From JASFUX01 sp050050115 (GTDB lineage Bacteria; Pseudomonadota; Alphaproteobacteria; Caulobacterales; Maricaulaceae), in the NCBI GenBank assembly GCA_050050115.1, contig JASFUX010000093.1, forward strand, positions 1-12,130: 12,130 nucleotides of DNA. The letters run 5' to 3'. Position 1 is the stretch's first letter, and every line of letters begins with the position of its first letter. The notes under the pieces were generated by a model. The model did no database searches. It was not told the origin of the DNA and saw nothing but the letters and a program-made list of their open reading frames with translations. Shown piece after piece: positions 1-6,934 of the stretch. The translations under genes were made by a program, and so were the position numbers.

Positions 1-974
1 CGGGCAGCCGCGCGAAGATCGCGGTGCGCAGCAACGATTCTTCGATCGACCCGGTCGGCGCCTGCGTCGGCATGCGCGGCAGCCGCGTGCAAGCGGTCGT
101 CTCCGAGCTGGCGGGCGAGAAGATCGACATCATTCCGTGGAACCCCGACGCGGCGACCTTCATCGTCAACGCGCTCCAGCCCGCCGAAGTGTCCAAAGTC
201 GTTCTCGACGAGGACGAGGAGCGCATCGAAGTGGTGGTCCCCGACGAGCAGCTTTCGCTCGCCATTGGCCGTCGCGGCCAGAATGTGCGCCTCGCCAGCC
301 AGCTGACCGGCTGGTCGATCGACATCATCACCGAGACCGAGGATTCCGAACGCCGTCAGCGCGACTTCGCCGAGCGCACCGAGCTGTTCATGGAGAATCT
401 CGACGTCGACGAGATGGTCGCCCAGCTGCTCGTCACCGAAGGCTTTGAGAACATCGAGGAGGTCGCCTTCGTCGAGCTGGACGAGCTGTCCTCCATCGAG
501 GGTTTTGACGAAGACACTGCGGTCGAGCTGCAGGCCCGCGCCAAGGAACACCTAGAGAAGGTCGCCGCCGAGCTGGACGCCAAGCGCAAGGAGCTGGGCG
601 TCGAGGACGATCTGGTCGAGCTCGAAGGCGTCACCGGCCCGATGGCGGTGCGCTTCGGCGAGAAGGAGGTCAAGACGCTCGAGGATCTCGCCGGTCTGAC
701 GCCGGACGATCTGCGCGGCTGGTTCGAGACCCGCGACGGCGAGCGCGTGCGCGAGGAGGGCATTCTCGAAGGCTTCAACATGAGCGCCGAGGACGCCGAG
801 GAGATGATCCTGCTGGCTCGCCTGCGCGCCGGATGGATCAGCCAGGAAGACTACGACGAAGCGCGCGCGCCCTCGAGCATCGAAGAGCTCGACGAGGAAT
901 CGCGCGCCGAGGCGGAGTCGCTCTTGGCCGCCGAGGAGCTGCTCAAGGACGATGACCAAGCTGGCGCAAGCTGA
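1..974 (+). CDS. nusA: Transcription termination/antitermination factor NusA (3' part, truncated by window start)
   Basis: NusA binds RNA polymerase and nascent RNA and controls pausing, termination and antitermination. The frame is open from position 3, and 323 residues are visible. The N-terminal domain, S1 domain and start of the KH region lie outside the window. Visible first is the end of KH1, with the GMRGSR loop at 69-86 after KIAVRSND. KH2 follows with GRRGQN at 267-284. After these comes a very acidic C-terminal region with two helix-hairpin-helix-like repeats (about 400-540 and 590-740), matching the C-terminal acidic repeats of proteobacterial NusA. The GTG at 24 is internal, not a start, because the family match continues upstream. 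The stop TGA is at 972-974. The gene overlaps the next one by 23 bp, which suggests translational coupling. Identification is secure. Confidence 0.97.
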   Translation, partial: GSRAKIAVRSNDSSIDPVGACVGMRGSRVQAVVSELAGEKIDIIPWNPDAATFIVNALQPAEVSKVVLDEDEERIEVVVPDEQLSLAIGRRGQNVRLASQLTGWSIDIITETEDSERRQRDFAERTELFMENLDVDEMVAQLLVTEGFENIEEVAFVELDELSSIEGFDEDTAVELQARAKEHLEKVAAELDAKRKELGVEDDLVELEGVTGPMAVRFGEKEVKTLEDLAGLTPDDLRGWFETRDGERVREEGILEGFNMSAEDAEEMILLARLRAGWISQEDYDEARAPSSIEELDEESRAEAESLLAAEELLKDDDQAGAS

Positions 975-1608
975 CGATCAGCGTCCGGACGGGCCCAAAG
1001 CCGTCGGCCGCGAGCGGCGTTGCGTCGTTGCGCGGCAGGTGATGCCTGAGGCCGAGCTGATCCGCTTTGCGATCGGCCCCGAGGGCGAGGTCGTGCCCGA
1101 TCTCGGCGCGAAGCTGCCCGGACGCGGCGTCTGGGTCGAGGCGCGGCGCGCGGCTGTGGAGACGGCGGCGAAGAAGAACCTCTTCGCCCAGTCTGCGAAG
1201 CGCAAAGTCGCCGCACCGACGGGCCTGGCTGACCAGGTCGAGGCTCAGCTCGCCGCGCGCTGCCTGGCCCAACTGGGGCTCGCACGGCGCGGCGGCGGGG
1301 CGGTGATCGGCTTCGATCAGGTGCGCGCGCTTTTAAAATCCGAGGCGCCGGCCTATATGATCGAGGCGAGCGACGGCGCGGCGGATGGTCGGACCAAGCT
1401 TCTGCGCCTCGCGAGAGCGGCCTGGGGAGAAGTTCCCCTGGCCGGCGCCTTCACCGCAGCGGAGTTGGGCGCGGCGCTTGGGCGCGAGGCGGCCGGGCAT
1501 GTCGCGCTGGTTCAGGGGCCTGCCGCGCGCGGCTTTGCCGCCGAATTCAAGCGGTTGAGCGGCTTTCGTTCGGGTTGTCCGGCGTCTTGGTCGAAAGAGG
1601 AAGGTTGA
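952..1608 (+). CDS. ylxR: YlxR-family RNA-binding protein, DUF448 domain fused to an L7Ae-like domain
   Basis: This 218-residue protein has two parts. The N-terminal part (about 19-85) is a DUF448/YlxR domain, with ERRCVV at 21-26 and PGRGVWV at 56-62. The C-terminal part (about 95-200) resembles the L7Ae/L30e fold, with GLARRGGGAVIGFDQV at 109-124. In Bacillus-type genomes the corresponding YlxR and YlxQ are separate small proteins, so the length fits a fusion of the kind seen in alphaproteobacteria. The Firmicutes YlxR homologue has been described as an RNase P modulator; the role here is not established. The ATG at 952 lies inside nusA in another frame, giving a 23-bp overlap and probable coupling. 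The position between nusA and infB is the classical one. The 25 or so C-terminal residues are not recognisable. Confidence 0.9.
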   Translation: MTKLAQADDQRPDGPKAVGRERRCVVARQVMPEAELIRFAIGPEGEVVPDLGAKLPGRGVWVEARRAAVETAAKKNLFAQSAKRKVAAPTGLADQVEAQLAARCLAQLGLARRGGGAVIGFDQVRALLKSEAPAYMIEASDGAADGRTKLLRLARAAWGEVPLAGAFTAAELGAALGREAAGHVALVQGPAARGFAAEFKRLSGFRSGCPASWSKEEG

Positions 1609-1617
1609 ACGCCGGGC

Positions 1618-1645
1618 TTGAAAGCGCGCGCTTTGCAGCTAGGTT
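1618..1645 (+). promoter_or_regulatory. Candidate infB promoter with a palindrome in the spacer
   Basis: TTGAAAG (1618-1624), a 13-bp spacer and GCTAGGTT (1638-1645) resemble the Caulobacter housekeeping pattern TTGACGS-N10-14-GCTANAWC (5 of 7 and 6 of 8 matches). It starts ten bases after the ylxR stop and would give infB a leader of about 210 nt. The 14-bp perfect palindrome AAAGCGCGCGCTTT (1621-1634) overlaps the -35 end and most of the spacer, so it could be an operator, or a weak hairpin in read-through RNA. This is a pattern match only. Confidence 0.35.
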
Positions 1646-1750
1646 AGCGCCCCTTGAACGGTTCGGGCGCGCCGATCGGTGAGAGGCGCGCGGGTTGAGG
1701 TCTTCTCGACGCTGGAGGCGAAAAGCTCTTGAGCGGACGAAGATGGAGCG

Positions 1751-1774
1751 AACGCTCTCATGTTTGAGAGCGTT
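1751..1774 (+). promoter_or_regulatory. Perfect 10-bp stem-loop in the infB leader
   Basis: AACGCTCTCA (1751-1760) and TGAGAGCGTT (1765-1774) are exact reverse complements with a TGTT loop. The structure lies 91 bases before the infB start, outside any recognised gene. The bases after it (GGATTTG) are not a clear U tract, so it is more likely a leader or processing structure, or a weak attenuator, than a strong intrinsic terminator. Confidence 0.55.
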
Positions 1775-1809
1775 GGATTTGAAGCGATGCGCGGATGCGA
1801 TCGCCGGGA

Positions 1810-1826
1810 GCCGGCGTCGCGCCGGC
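1810..1826 (+). promoter_or_regulatory. GC-rich 7-bp hairpin just before infB
   Basis: GCCGGCG (1810-1816) pairs perfectly with CGCCGGC (1820-1826) across a TCG loop. It ends 39 bases before the infB start codon. Together with the 1751-1774 stem-loop it gives the infB leader two stable structures upstream of the ribosome-binding site. In such high-GC DNA a 7-bp all-GC stem can occur by chance. Confidence 0.4.
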
Positions 1827-1865
1827 GTCGTCTGGCATGTAGTCGTTTGACAAGCACAGGATCGC

Positions 1866-4403
1866 ATGAGCGACACGGAAGACACGGAAAAGCGGCCGGG
1901 GCGCAAGTCGCTCTCGCTGAAACCCACCCGAAGCGCTGGCACGGTTCGCCAGAGCTTTCCGCATGGCCGCAGCTCGACGGTCGCCGTTGAGATCAAGAAG
2001 AAGCGCCGCACCGCTTCCACCAAAGACAAGCCAGCCAAGACCGCCAAGCCCAAGGACGACCTGACGCCCGAGCAGAAGGCGGCCAAGGCGCTCGGCCTCT
2101 CCGAGGACGAGGTCAAGCGGCGCCAGCAGGCGATCGAGGCGGCCAAGGCCGAAGAGGCCGAGCGCGCTGAGAAGAAGAAGGCCGAGGAAGCCGCGCGCAA
2201 GGATCGCGAGGCCGAAGATCTCGCCCGCCTTCAAACCGAACGCGAGCGCGAAGAGGCCGAGGCCCGCGCGCGCGAAGCCGAAGCGGCGCGCCTCGCCGCC
2301 GAAGCCGAGGCCGAAAAGCTCCAAGCCGAAACCCGTCCCGCCGCAAAGACCGGCGCGCCCTCGCGCCGCGACAAGCCGGCGGAGGACGAGCGCGGCTCGC
2401 TTGAAGGCGAGCTCGAGAGCCTGGGCGGCCGGGTCAAGCAAAAGCGCGGCGGCGGCCCAGGCCCCGCCAAGCCCAGCCCCCGCGCGCGCGGCGCCGAGCC
2501 TGGGCGGCGGCGTCAGAAGTTGACCATCTCCTCGGCGCTTGAAGGCGACTCCGAGCGCCAACGCTCGATGACCGCCTTGCGACGCGCCCGCGAGAAGGAG
2601 CGTCAGCGCCGAGCCTCGGGCGCGGTCGAGCGCGAGAAGATCGCGCGCGAGGTGGTGGTGCCCGAAGCGATCACCGTCGCCGAGCTCGCCAACCGCATGG
2701 CCGAGCGCTCCGCGGACGTCGTGAAGTATCTGATGCAGCAAGGTCAGATGATGCGCGCGGTCGACGTGCTCGACGCGGACACGGCCGAACTGATCGTCGA
2801 AGAGTTCGGTCACAAGATTAAGCGGGTCTCCGAGGCGGACGTCGAAGAGGGCTTCCTCACCGACGACGATCCTGAAGAGTCCAAAAAGTCGCGCCCGCCG
2901 GTGGTCACCGTTATGGGCCACGTCGACCACGGCAAAACCTCGCTGCTTGACGCCTTGCGCTCGACCGACGTGGTCGGCGGCGAGGCCGGCGGCATCACGC
3001 AACACATCGGCGCCTATCAGGTGCAGACGGCGTCGGGCGACAAGATCACCTTCATCGACACGCCTGGCCACGCGGCGTTCTCCGCCATGCGGGCGCGCGG
3101 CGCGGACGTCACCGACATCGTGATCCTGGTGGTCGCCGCGGACGACGGGGTGATGCCTCAGACGATCGAGGCCATTCAACACGCCAAGGCGGCCGAGGCG
3201 CCGATCATCGTCGCGGTCAACAAGATCGACAAGCCGGAGGCCAATTCGCAGAAAGTCCTTCAGGACCTGCTCCAGCACGAGGTCGTCGTCGAATCGATGG
3301 GCGGCGACGTGCAGGTGGTCGAGGTTTCGGCGCTCAAGCGGATCGGTCTCGACGCCTTGATCGAAGCGATCTCTCTGCAAGCGGAGCTTTTGGAGCTCAA
3401 GGCCAACCCCGACCGCTCGGCCGAGGGCGTGGTCATCGAATCCCAGCTTGAGAAGGGCCGCGGCCCCGTCGCCACGCTGCTCGTTCAGCGCGGGACCTTG
3501 AGGCGCGGCGAGATCGTCGTCGCCGGCGCGGCCTGGGGCAAGGCGCGGGCGCTGTCGAACGAGCGCGGCCAGCAGGTGAATGCGGCCGAGCCGTCCGCCG
3601 CGGTCGAGCTTCTGGGCCTGTCCGAACCGCCCGAGCCCGGCGAAGCGTTCGCCGTGGTCGACAGCGAAGCGCGCGCGCGCGAACTGACCTCTTACCGCGA
3701 TCGCCAGCGCCGTGAAGGATCTTCTGTAGCGCCGGCCGCGACCGCTTCGCTCGAGCAGATGATGTCCAAGCTTAAGGACAAGACCGTCTCCGAGCTGCCG
3801 ATCGTGGTTAAGGCGGATGTTCAGGGTTCGGCCGAAGCGATCGTCCAGGCGGTCGAGAAGATCGGCAACGAAGACGTCCGCGCCCGCGCGATCTTGTCCG
3901 GGGTGGGCGGGGTCAGCGAGTCCGACGTGCTCTTGGCGAAGTCGACCGGCGCGCCGATCCTCGCCTTTAACGTCCGCGCCAACAAGCAGGCGCGCGAGCT
4001 GGCCGAGCGCGAAGGCGTGGAGGTCCGCTACTATTCGATCATCTACGAGCTGATCGACGACATGCGGGCGACGCTCGAAGGCATGCTGGCGCCGGAGAAG
4101 CGGGAGAACTTCATCGGCTACGCCGAGATCCTGGAGGTGTTCAACATCTCCAAGGTCGGCAAGGTCGCCGGCTGCCGGGTCACCGAGGGCGTGGTCAAAC
4201 GCGGCTGCGGCGTTCGCCTCATTCGCGACGACACGGTGCTGCACGAAGGCGAGCTGTCCACCTTGAAGCGGTTCAAGGACGAGGTGGCCGAAGTCAAAGC
4301 CGGCACCGAGTGCGGCATGGGCTTCGTCGGCTATCATGACCTTCAGATCGGCGACAAAATCGAGTGCTTCGATGTCGTCGAGGTGGAGCGCAAGCTGGAC
4401 TAG
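1866..4403 (+). CDS. infB: Translation initiation factor IF-2
   Basis: IF2 is the GTPase that brings fMet-tRNA to the 30S subunit and promotes subunit joining. The protein has 845 residues. The first 45 or so residues carry the alphaproteobacterial IF2 N-terminal block (RKSLSLKPTRSAGTVRQSF). A charged, Ala/Glu/Arg-rich, probably helical stretch follows at about 75-160, then an IF2_N domain at about 263-315. The G domain is intact: G1 GHVDHGKT 351-358, G2 GGITQHIGAY 375-384, G3 DTPGH 398-402, G4 NKID 452-455, G5 SALK 488-491. The domain III region (from about 630) and the C-terminal fMet-tRNA-binding domain (about 750-845, around the NISKVGKVAG motif) complete the family plan. The ATG at 1866 is the first possible start because TGA at 1848-1850 is in frame just upstream. 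AGGA at 1858-1861 is the ribosome-binding site. rbfA follows after six bases. Confidence 0.98.
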   Translation: MSDTEDTEKRPGRKSLSLKPTRSAGTVRQSFPHGRSSTVAVEIKKKRRTASTKDKPAKTAKPKDDLTPEQKAAKALGLSEDEVKRRQQAIEAAKAEEAERAEKKKAEEAARKDREAEDLARLQTEREREEAEARAREAEAARLAAEAEAEKLQAETRPAAKTGAPSRRDKPAEDERGSLEGELESLGGRVKQKRGGGPGPAKPSPRARGAEPGRRRQKLTISSALEGDSERQRSMTALRRAREKERQRRASGAVEREKIAREVVVPEAITVAELANRMAERSADVVKYLMQQGQMMRAVDVLDADTAELIVEEFGHKIKRVSEADVEEGFLTDDDPEESKKSRPPVVTVMGHVDHGKTSLLDALRSTDVVGGEAGGITQHIGAYQVQTASGDKITFIDTPGHAAFSAMRARGADVTDIVILVVAADDGVMPQTIEAIQHAKAAEAPIIVAVNKIDKPEANSQKVLQDLLQHEVVVESMGGDVQVVEVSALKRIGLDALIEAISLQAELLELKANPDRSAEGVVIESQLEKGRGPVATLLVQRGTLRRGEIVVAGAAWGKARALSNERGQQVNAAEPSAAVELLGLSEPPEPGEAFAVVDSEARARELTSYRDRQRREGSSVAPAATASLEQMMSKLKDKTVSELPIVVKADVQGSAEAIVQAVEKIGNEDVRARAILSGVGGVSESDVLLAKSTGAPILAFNVRANKQARELAEREGVEVRYYSIIYELIDDMRATLEGMLAPEKRENFIGYAEILEVFNISKVGKVAGCRVTEGVVKRGCGVRLIRDDTVLHEGELSTLKRFKDEVAEVKAGTECGMGFVGYHDLQIGDKIECFDVVEVERKLD

Positions 4404-4409
4404 GAAAAC

Positions 4410-4832
4410 ATGGCACGCCCCCGTCGCGCCGCCGCCAAAGGCCCCTCCCAGCGCCAGCTCCGGGCCGGCGAGCTGGTCCGGCACGCGCTCGTCGACATCC
4501 TGGCGCGCGAGGACGTGCGCGACCCCGACCTCGAAGGCGTCTCGGTCACCGTGTCTGAGGTGCGAACCTCGCCGGATTTGAAGCACGCCGACGTCTTCGT
4601 TGCGCCGCTCGGCGTAGGCGACGCGGCGAAGACCGCCGCCGCCCTCAACCGCTGCGCCCGTTTCCTGCGCGGCCGTCTTGGCCGGCAGATCGAGCTGAAG
4701 TTCACACCCGAGCTGCATTTCCTGGCCGACGAGAGCTTCGACGAGGCCGACCACATCGGCCGCCTCCTGCGCAGCCCGGACGTGGCGCGCGACCTCGTCC
4801 AGCCTGCAGAAGACGCCGACGACGAGAGTTGA
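4410..4832 (+). CDS. rbfA: 30S ribosome-binding factor RbfA
   Basis: RbfA is a small KH-fold protein that binds immature 30S subunits and helps the maturation of the 16S rRNA 5' end, notably in the cold. The 140-residue product shows the family signature throughout: the N-terminal RQLRAGELVRHAL helix, then VSVTVSEVRTSPDLKHADVFV, then the C-terminal block LGRQIELKFTPELHFLADES followed by HIGRLL. Length is normal for alphaproteobacteria. The start ATG is six bases after the infB stop, and the AGGA (4402-4405) overlapping that stop serves as ribosome-binding site, so the two genes are very probably co-transcribed and coupled. In many alphaproteobacteria truB follows directly; here it is about 4 kb away. 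Confidence 0.96.
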   Translation: MARPRRAAAKGPSQRQLRAGELVRHALVDILAREDVRDPDLEGVSVTVSEVRTSPDLKHADVFVAPLGVGDAAKTAAALNRCARFLRGRLGRQIELKFTPELHFLADESFDEADHIGRLLRSPDVARDLVQPAEDADDES

Positions 4833-5203
4833 TCCGGCGCGGCTCGCGCGTGTGCCGAATCTGGAACGCGCGAACTTCGTTTCCAAACGGAATATGCTTA
4901 ACGTCGCGCCTTGGACGGCCCGCGCGGACTGCCGAAACGCCCGCTCCCGCGGTGTGATGACGCAGGCGGAAACGTTCCGTATTCGTTGAAATATCAAGCG
5001 ATACGCGGTTCGCGCCGCGGTCGAACGCGCCGATTCGCCTCTCTCGCGCAGCGCGTCCCCGCGCCACCCCTAGCACGCGCTTTGCTCCCTCCCAGTTGCG
5101 CGAGCAAACCCTCGACGTCCGCCCCTGTCAGGCGAACTCGCGCGGATCGGCGAGGGCCTCGCCGGTTTGTTGCTTTGCAAAGGGGGCGGCGCCGGGGACT
5201 CCT
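4833..5203. other. 371-bp non-coding gap between rbfA and the beta-barrel gene
   Basis: No convincing gene lies on either strand. It is relatively AT-rich for the window around 4875-5000. A short inverted repeat is present at 4967-4979 (CGGAA, ACG loop, TTCCG). TTGAAA at 4986-4991 has no good -10 partner at the usual distance. No U-tract terminator is visible after rbfA. A promoter for the next gene is expected here from context, but none could be identified by eye. Confidence 0.5.
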
Positions 5204-6781
5204 ATGGACGTACGTGCAGAGACGAAGAAACGCCTTTCCCGCAACCTCGTCGCGACGACCGCGCTCGCGACCGTCCTGGCGCCGATGCTCGGCGCGCCCG
5301 CTCTGGGCGCAGACGAGACGGCGGACGACACGGTCGCCGTGACGACCCCGACGGGGCACGTCGTCTATCTGCGCGCCGACACCAATGACGACTACAACGT
5401 GGGCCGTATCGGCGCCGGGGTGACGGTGCGCCGAACCGAATCAGGCAGCGTGTCGCTCTGGGCCGACGGCTACGCCGGCGTGGCGCGCGAGGACGGCCAA
5501 GAGGATTTCACGGCGGGTTCGGTGGGCGTCGCCTATCGTCGCCAGCGCAGCGAGGCCGACAGCTGGGGCGTTCACGCTTTCGTCGACGCCGGCCAGTTCG
5601 AGAACGCCGACGACACCTTCGGCCAGGTCAGCTTCGGCGGCGACTTTGCGCGCGTGTTCGATCCGGAGACCAACCGCACGGTCCGCGTCGGCGGCAATCT
5701 CTACGTGCCGTTCGACGACTACACCGACGTGACGAACTACGGCGTCGTCGACAGCGCGCCGCTGCTGGGGGTCGACGGCTTCGTCGAGTTCGGCCGCGAT
5801 CTGACCGACCGCGACATGCGCCTCAACCTCACGCTCGGCGCGTTCGACTACTTCTCCGGCGAGGACTCCGAGGATTTGCGCGGCGGCTTCGCGTCGGCGG
5901 GCTTGGCCTACTCGTCCGGGCTCCCCGAAGGCCTGACCGCGTCGGGCGAGGTCGGCGTGCGCTTCGCCAATGGCGGAGACGGATTCCTCAACCAGGACGG
6001 CGACGTCTCGCCGTTCTTCGGCGCGCAGCTGTCTTACGCCTGGGGCGGTTCGACGGTGCGCTACGAAGAGGTCGTCACCCGCACGGCGATCGATCCGGCG
6101 CGTGACTGCGTCGTCGTTCGCGAGGGCGAAGGCGAGCCGGAATACGATTGCTCCGAGCCGGTGATCACCGACGCGGATACTGTGGGCAAGGACGGTCAGC
6201 CGGTGAACGAAACGCTGCCGGCCGCGACGCGGCGCGAGACGCGGCGGGTCGAGGCTCAAGGCCGGCCGCCGGTGGCTCCGCGGCGCAACATTGCGTTCGG
6301 CTCGCCGTTCGCGCCGATTCACCGCCCCAACCCCGAACCTCCGACGGACGAACCTCCGACGGACGAACCTCCGACGGACGAGCCTCCGACGGACGAGCCC
6401 CCGACGGACGAGCCCCCGACGGATGAACCCCCGACGGATGAGCCCCCGACGGACGAACCTCCGACGGACGAACCTCCGACGGACGAGCCCCCGACGGATG
6501 AGCCCCCGACGGACGAGCCACCGACGGAGGAGCCCCCGACGGACGAACCTCCGACGGACGAACCTCCGACGGATGAACCCCCAACGGACGAGCCGCCGCA
6601 CGAGCATGACGACGATTGCGGTCATGACTGGAAGGACAAGGACGACGACGGTCATGGCGGCGGCCATCACGGTGGGGGTCATCACGGCGATCACAACGAC
6701 GATGATTGCGACGACGATGATGACGATGACGACTGCGATGACGATCATCACCACAAAGGCGGATGGTGGCCCTGGTGGTGA
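5204..6781 (+). CDS. Exported beta-barrel-like protein with PPTDE repeat stalk and Asp/His-rich tail
   Basis: Not a family that can be named with certainty. From the ATG at 5204 (GGGGA at 5194-5198 as ribosome-binding site) the product has 525 residues. Residues 1-36 form a Sec signal peptide: a Lys/Arg-rich start, a hydrophobic core, and a cut after ALG35 or LGA36. Residues about 40-285 alternate short hydrophobic/aromatic strands with Gly/Asp turns, like an outer-membrane beta-barrel. WGVHAFVDAG (from 121) and VRVGGNLYVPFDDY (about 160-173) recall the inverse autotransporter (invasin/intimin) barrel. A linker follows with two cysteines (302, 316) and an Arg-rich segment. Residues 379-463 are 17 units of PPTDE, one of them PPTEE. 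The last 62 residues hold 23 Asp, 12 His and 3 Cys and end GGWWPWW. Barrel first and extended region last is the inverse autotransporter order. Alternatives are an ordinary OmpA-like or porin-like barrel. An upstream TTG at 5096 is a poor start because it would bury the signal peptide. The neighbouring L,D-transpeptidase suggests an envelope role. Confidence 0.8.
   Translation: MDVRAETKKRLSRNLVATTALATVLAPMLGAPALGADETADDTVAVTTPTGHVVYLRADTNDDYNVGRIGAGVTVRRTESGSVSLWADGYAGVAREDGQEDFTAGSVGVAYRRQRSEADSWGVHAFVDAGQFENADDTFGQVSFGGDFARVFDPETNRTVRVGGNLYVPFDDYTDVTNYGVVDSAPLLGVDGFVEFGRDLTDRDMRLNLTLGAFDYFSGEDSEDLRGGFASAGLAYSSGLPEGLTASGEVGVRFANGGDGFLNQDGDVSPFFGAQLSYAWGGSTVRYEEVVTRTAIDPARDCVVVREGEGEPEYDCSEPVITDADTVGKDGQPVNETLPAATRRETRRVEAQGRPPVAPRRNIAFGSPFAPIHRPNPEPPTDEPPTDEPPTDEPPTDEPPTDEPPTDEPPTDEPPTDEPPTDEPPTDEPPTDEPPTDEPPTEEPPTDEPPTDEPPTDEPPTDEPPHEHDDDCGHDWKDKDDDGHGGGHHGGGHHGDHNDDDCDDDDDDDDCDDDHHHKGGWWPWW
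6338..6592 (+). repeat. Tandem repeat, 17 x 15 bp, encoding (PPTDE)n
   Basis: There are seventeen consecutive 15-bp units of the form CCN CCG ACG GAY GAR, without spacers and in frame with the barrel gene. Units differ mainly at third codon positions (CCT/CCC/CCA, GAC/GAT, GAA/GAG). Unit 13 changes Asp to Glu (GAG), and unit 17 has CCA for CCG. The mixed pattern, with runs of identical units (for example 1-2, 3-4 and 14-15 following the 8-9 pattern), indicates growth by slippage or unequal recombination followed by point change. Gain or loss of units keeps the reading frame. Confidence 0.97.
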
Positions 6782-6804
6782 GGCCAGGCCTTAATCGATG
6801 AAGA

Positions 6805-6835
6805 ACCGGCCCCGGCGCGCGTCGTCGGGGCCGGT
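6805..6835 (+). terminator. Strong GC hairpin after the beta-barrel gene, terminator-like
   Basis: ACCGGCCCCG (6805-6814) and CGGGGCCGGT (6826-6835) are exact reverse complements around an 11-nt loop, starting 23 bases after the beta-barrel stop. No U tract follows on the + strand (GCTCAATTG). On the opposite strand the stem is followed by TTCTT. It probably ends or stabilises the barrel transcript and separates it from the L,D-transpeptidase gene. Confidence 0.5.
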
Positions 6836-6934
6836 GCTCAATTGCAGCTCGGCGCCGGTCTTGGGCGCGAGCCTTGCGTGGGGATTGGGCGCGTAAGAGC
6901 ATAGGTTCGAGCGGGGAACGAGGGGACGACAGTC

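Noticed and set aside
1847..1852. TTGACA as a -35 box for infB
   Set aside because: It lies 13 bases before the start codon, so the matching -10 box would fall inside the coding region.
1758..4997. Very long antisense open frame (over 1000 codons) opposite infB and rbfA
   Set aside because: It is the mirror of strongly conserved infB and rbfA coding sequence in GC-rich DNA. The translation is low-complexity His/Asp/Leu/Gly-rich, with no family resemblance and no plausible start region.
5096..5203. Extended start of the barrel protein at TTG 5096
   Set aside because: It would put 36 residues before a clear signal peptide and lacks a good ribosome-binding site; ATG 5204 has one.
6338..6592. 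CRISPR array
   Set aside because: Units are 15 bp, directly contiguous and coding, with no spacers.
5441..6754. Antisense and alternative-frame open frames across the barrel gene and its repeat
   Set aside because: A 15-bp repeat without stops stays open in several frames on both strands. Only the + frame from 5204 has a signal peptide, a ribosome-binding site and ordered domains.
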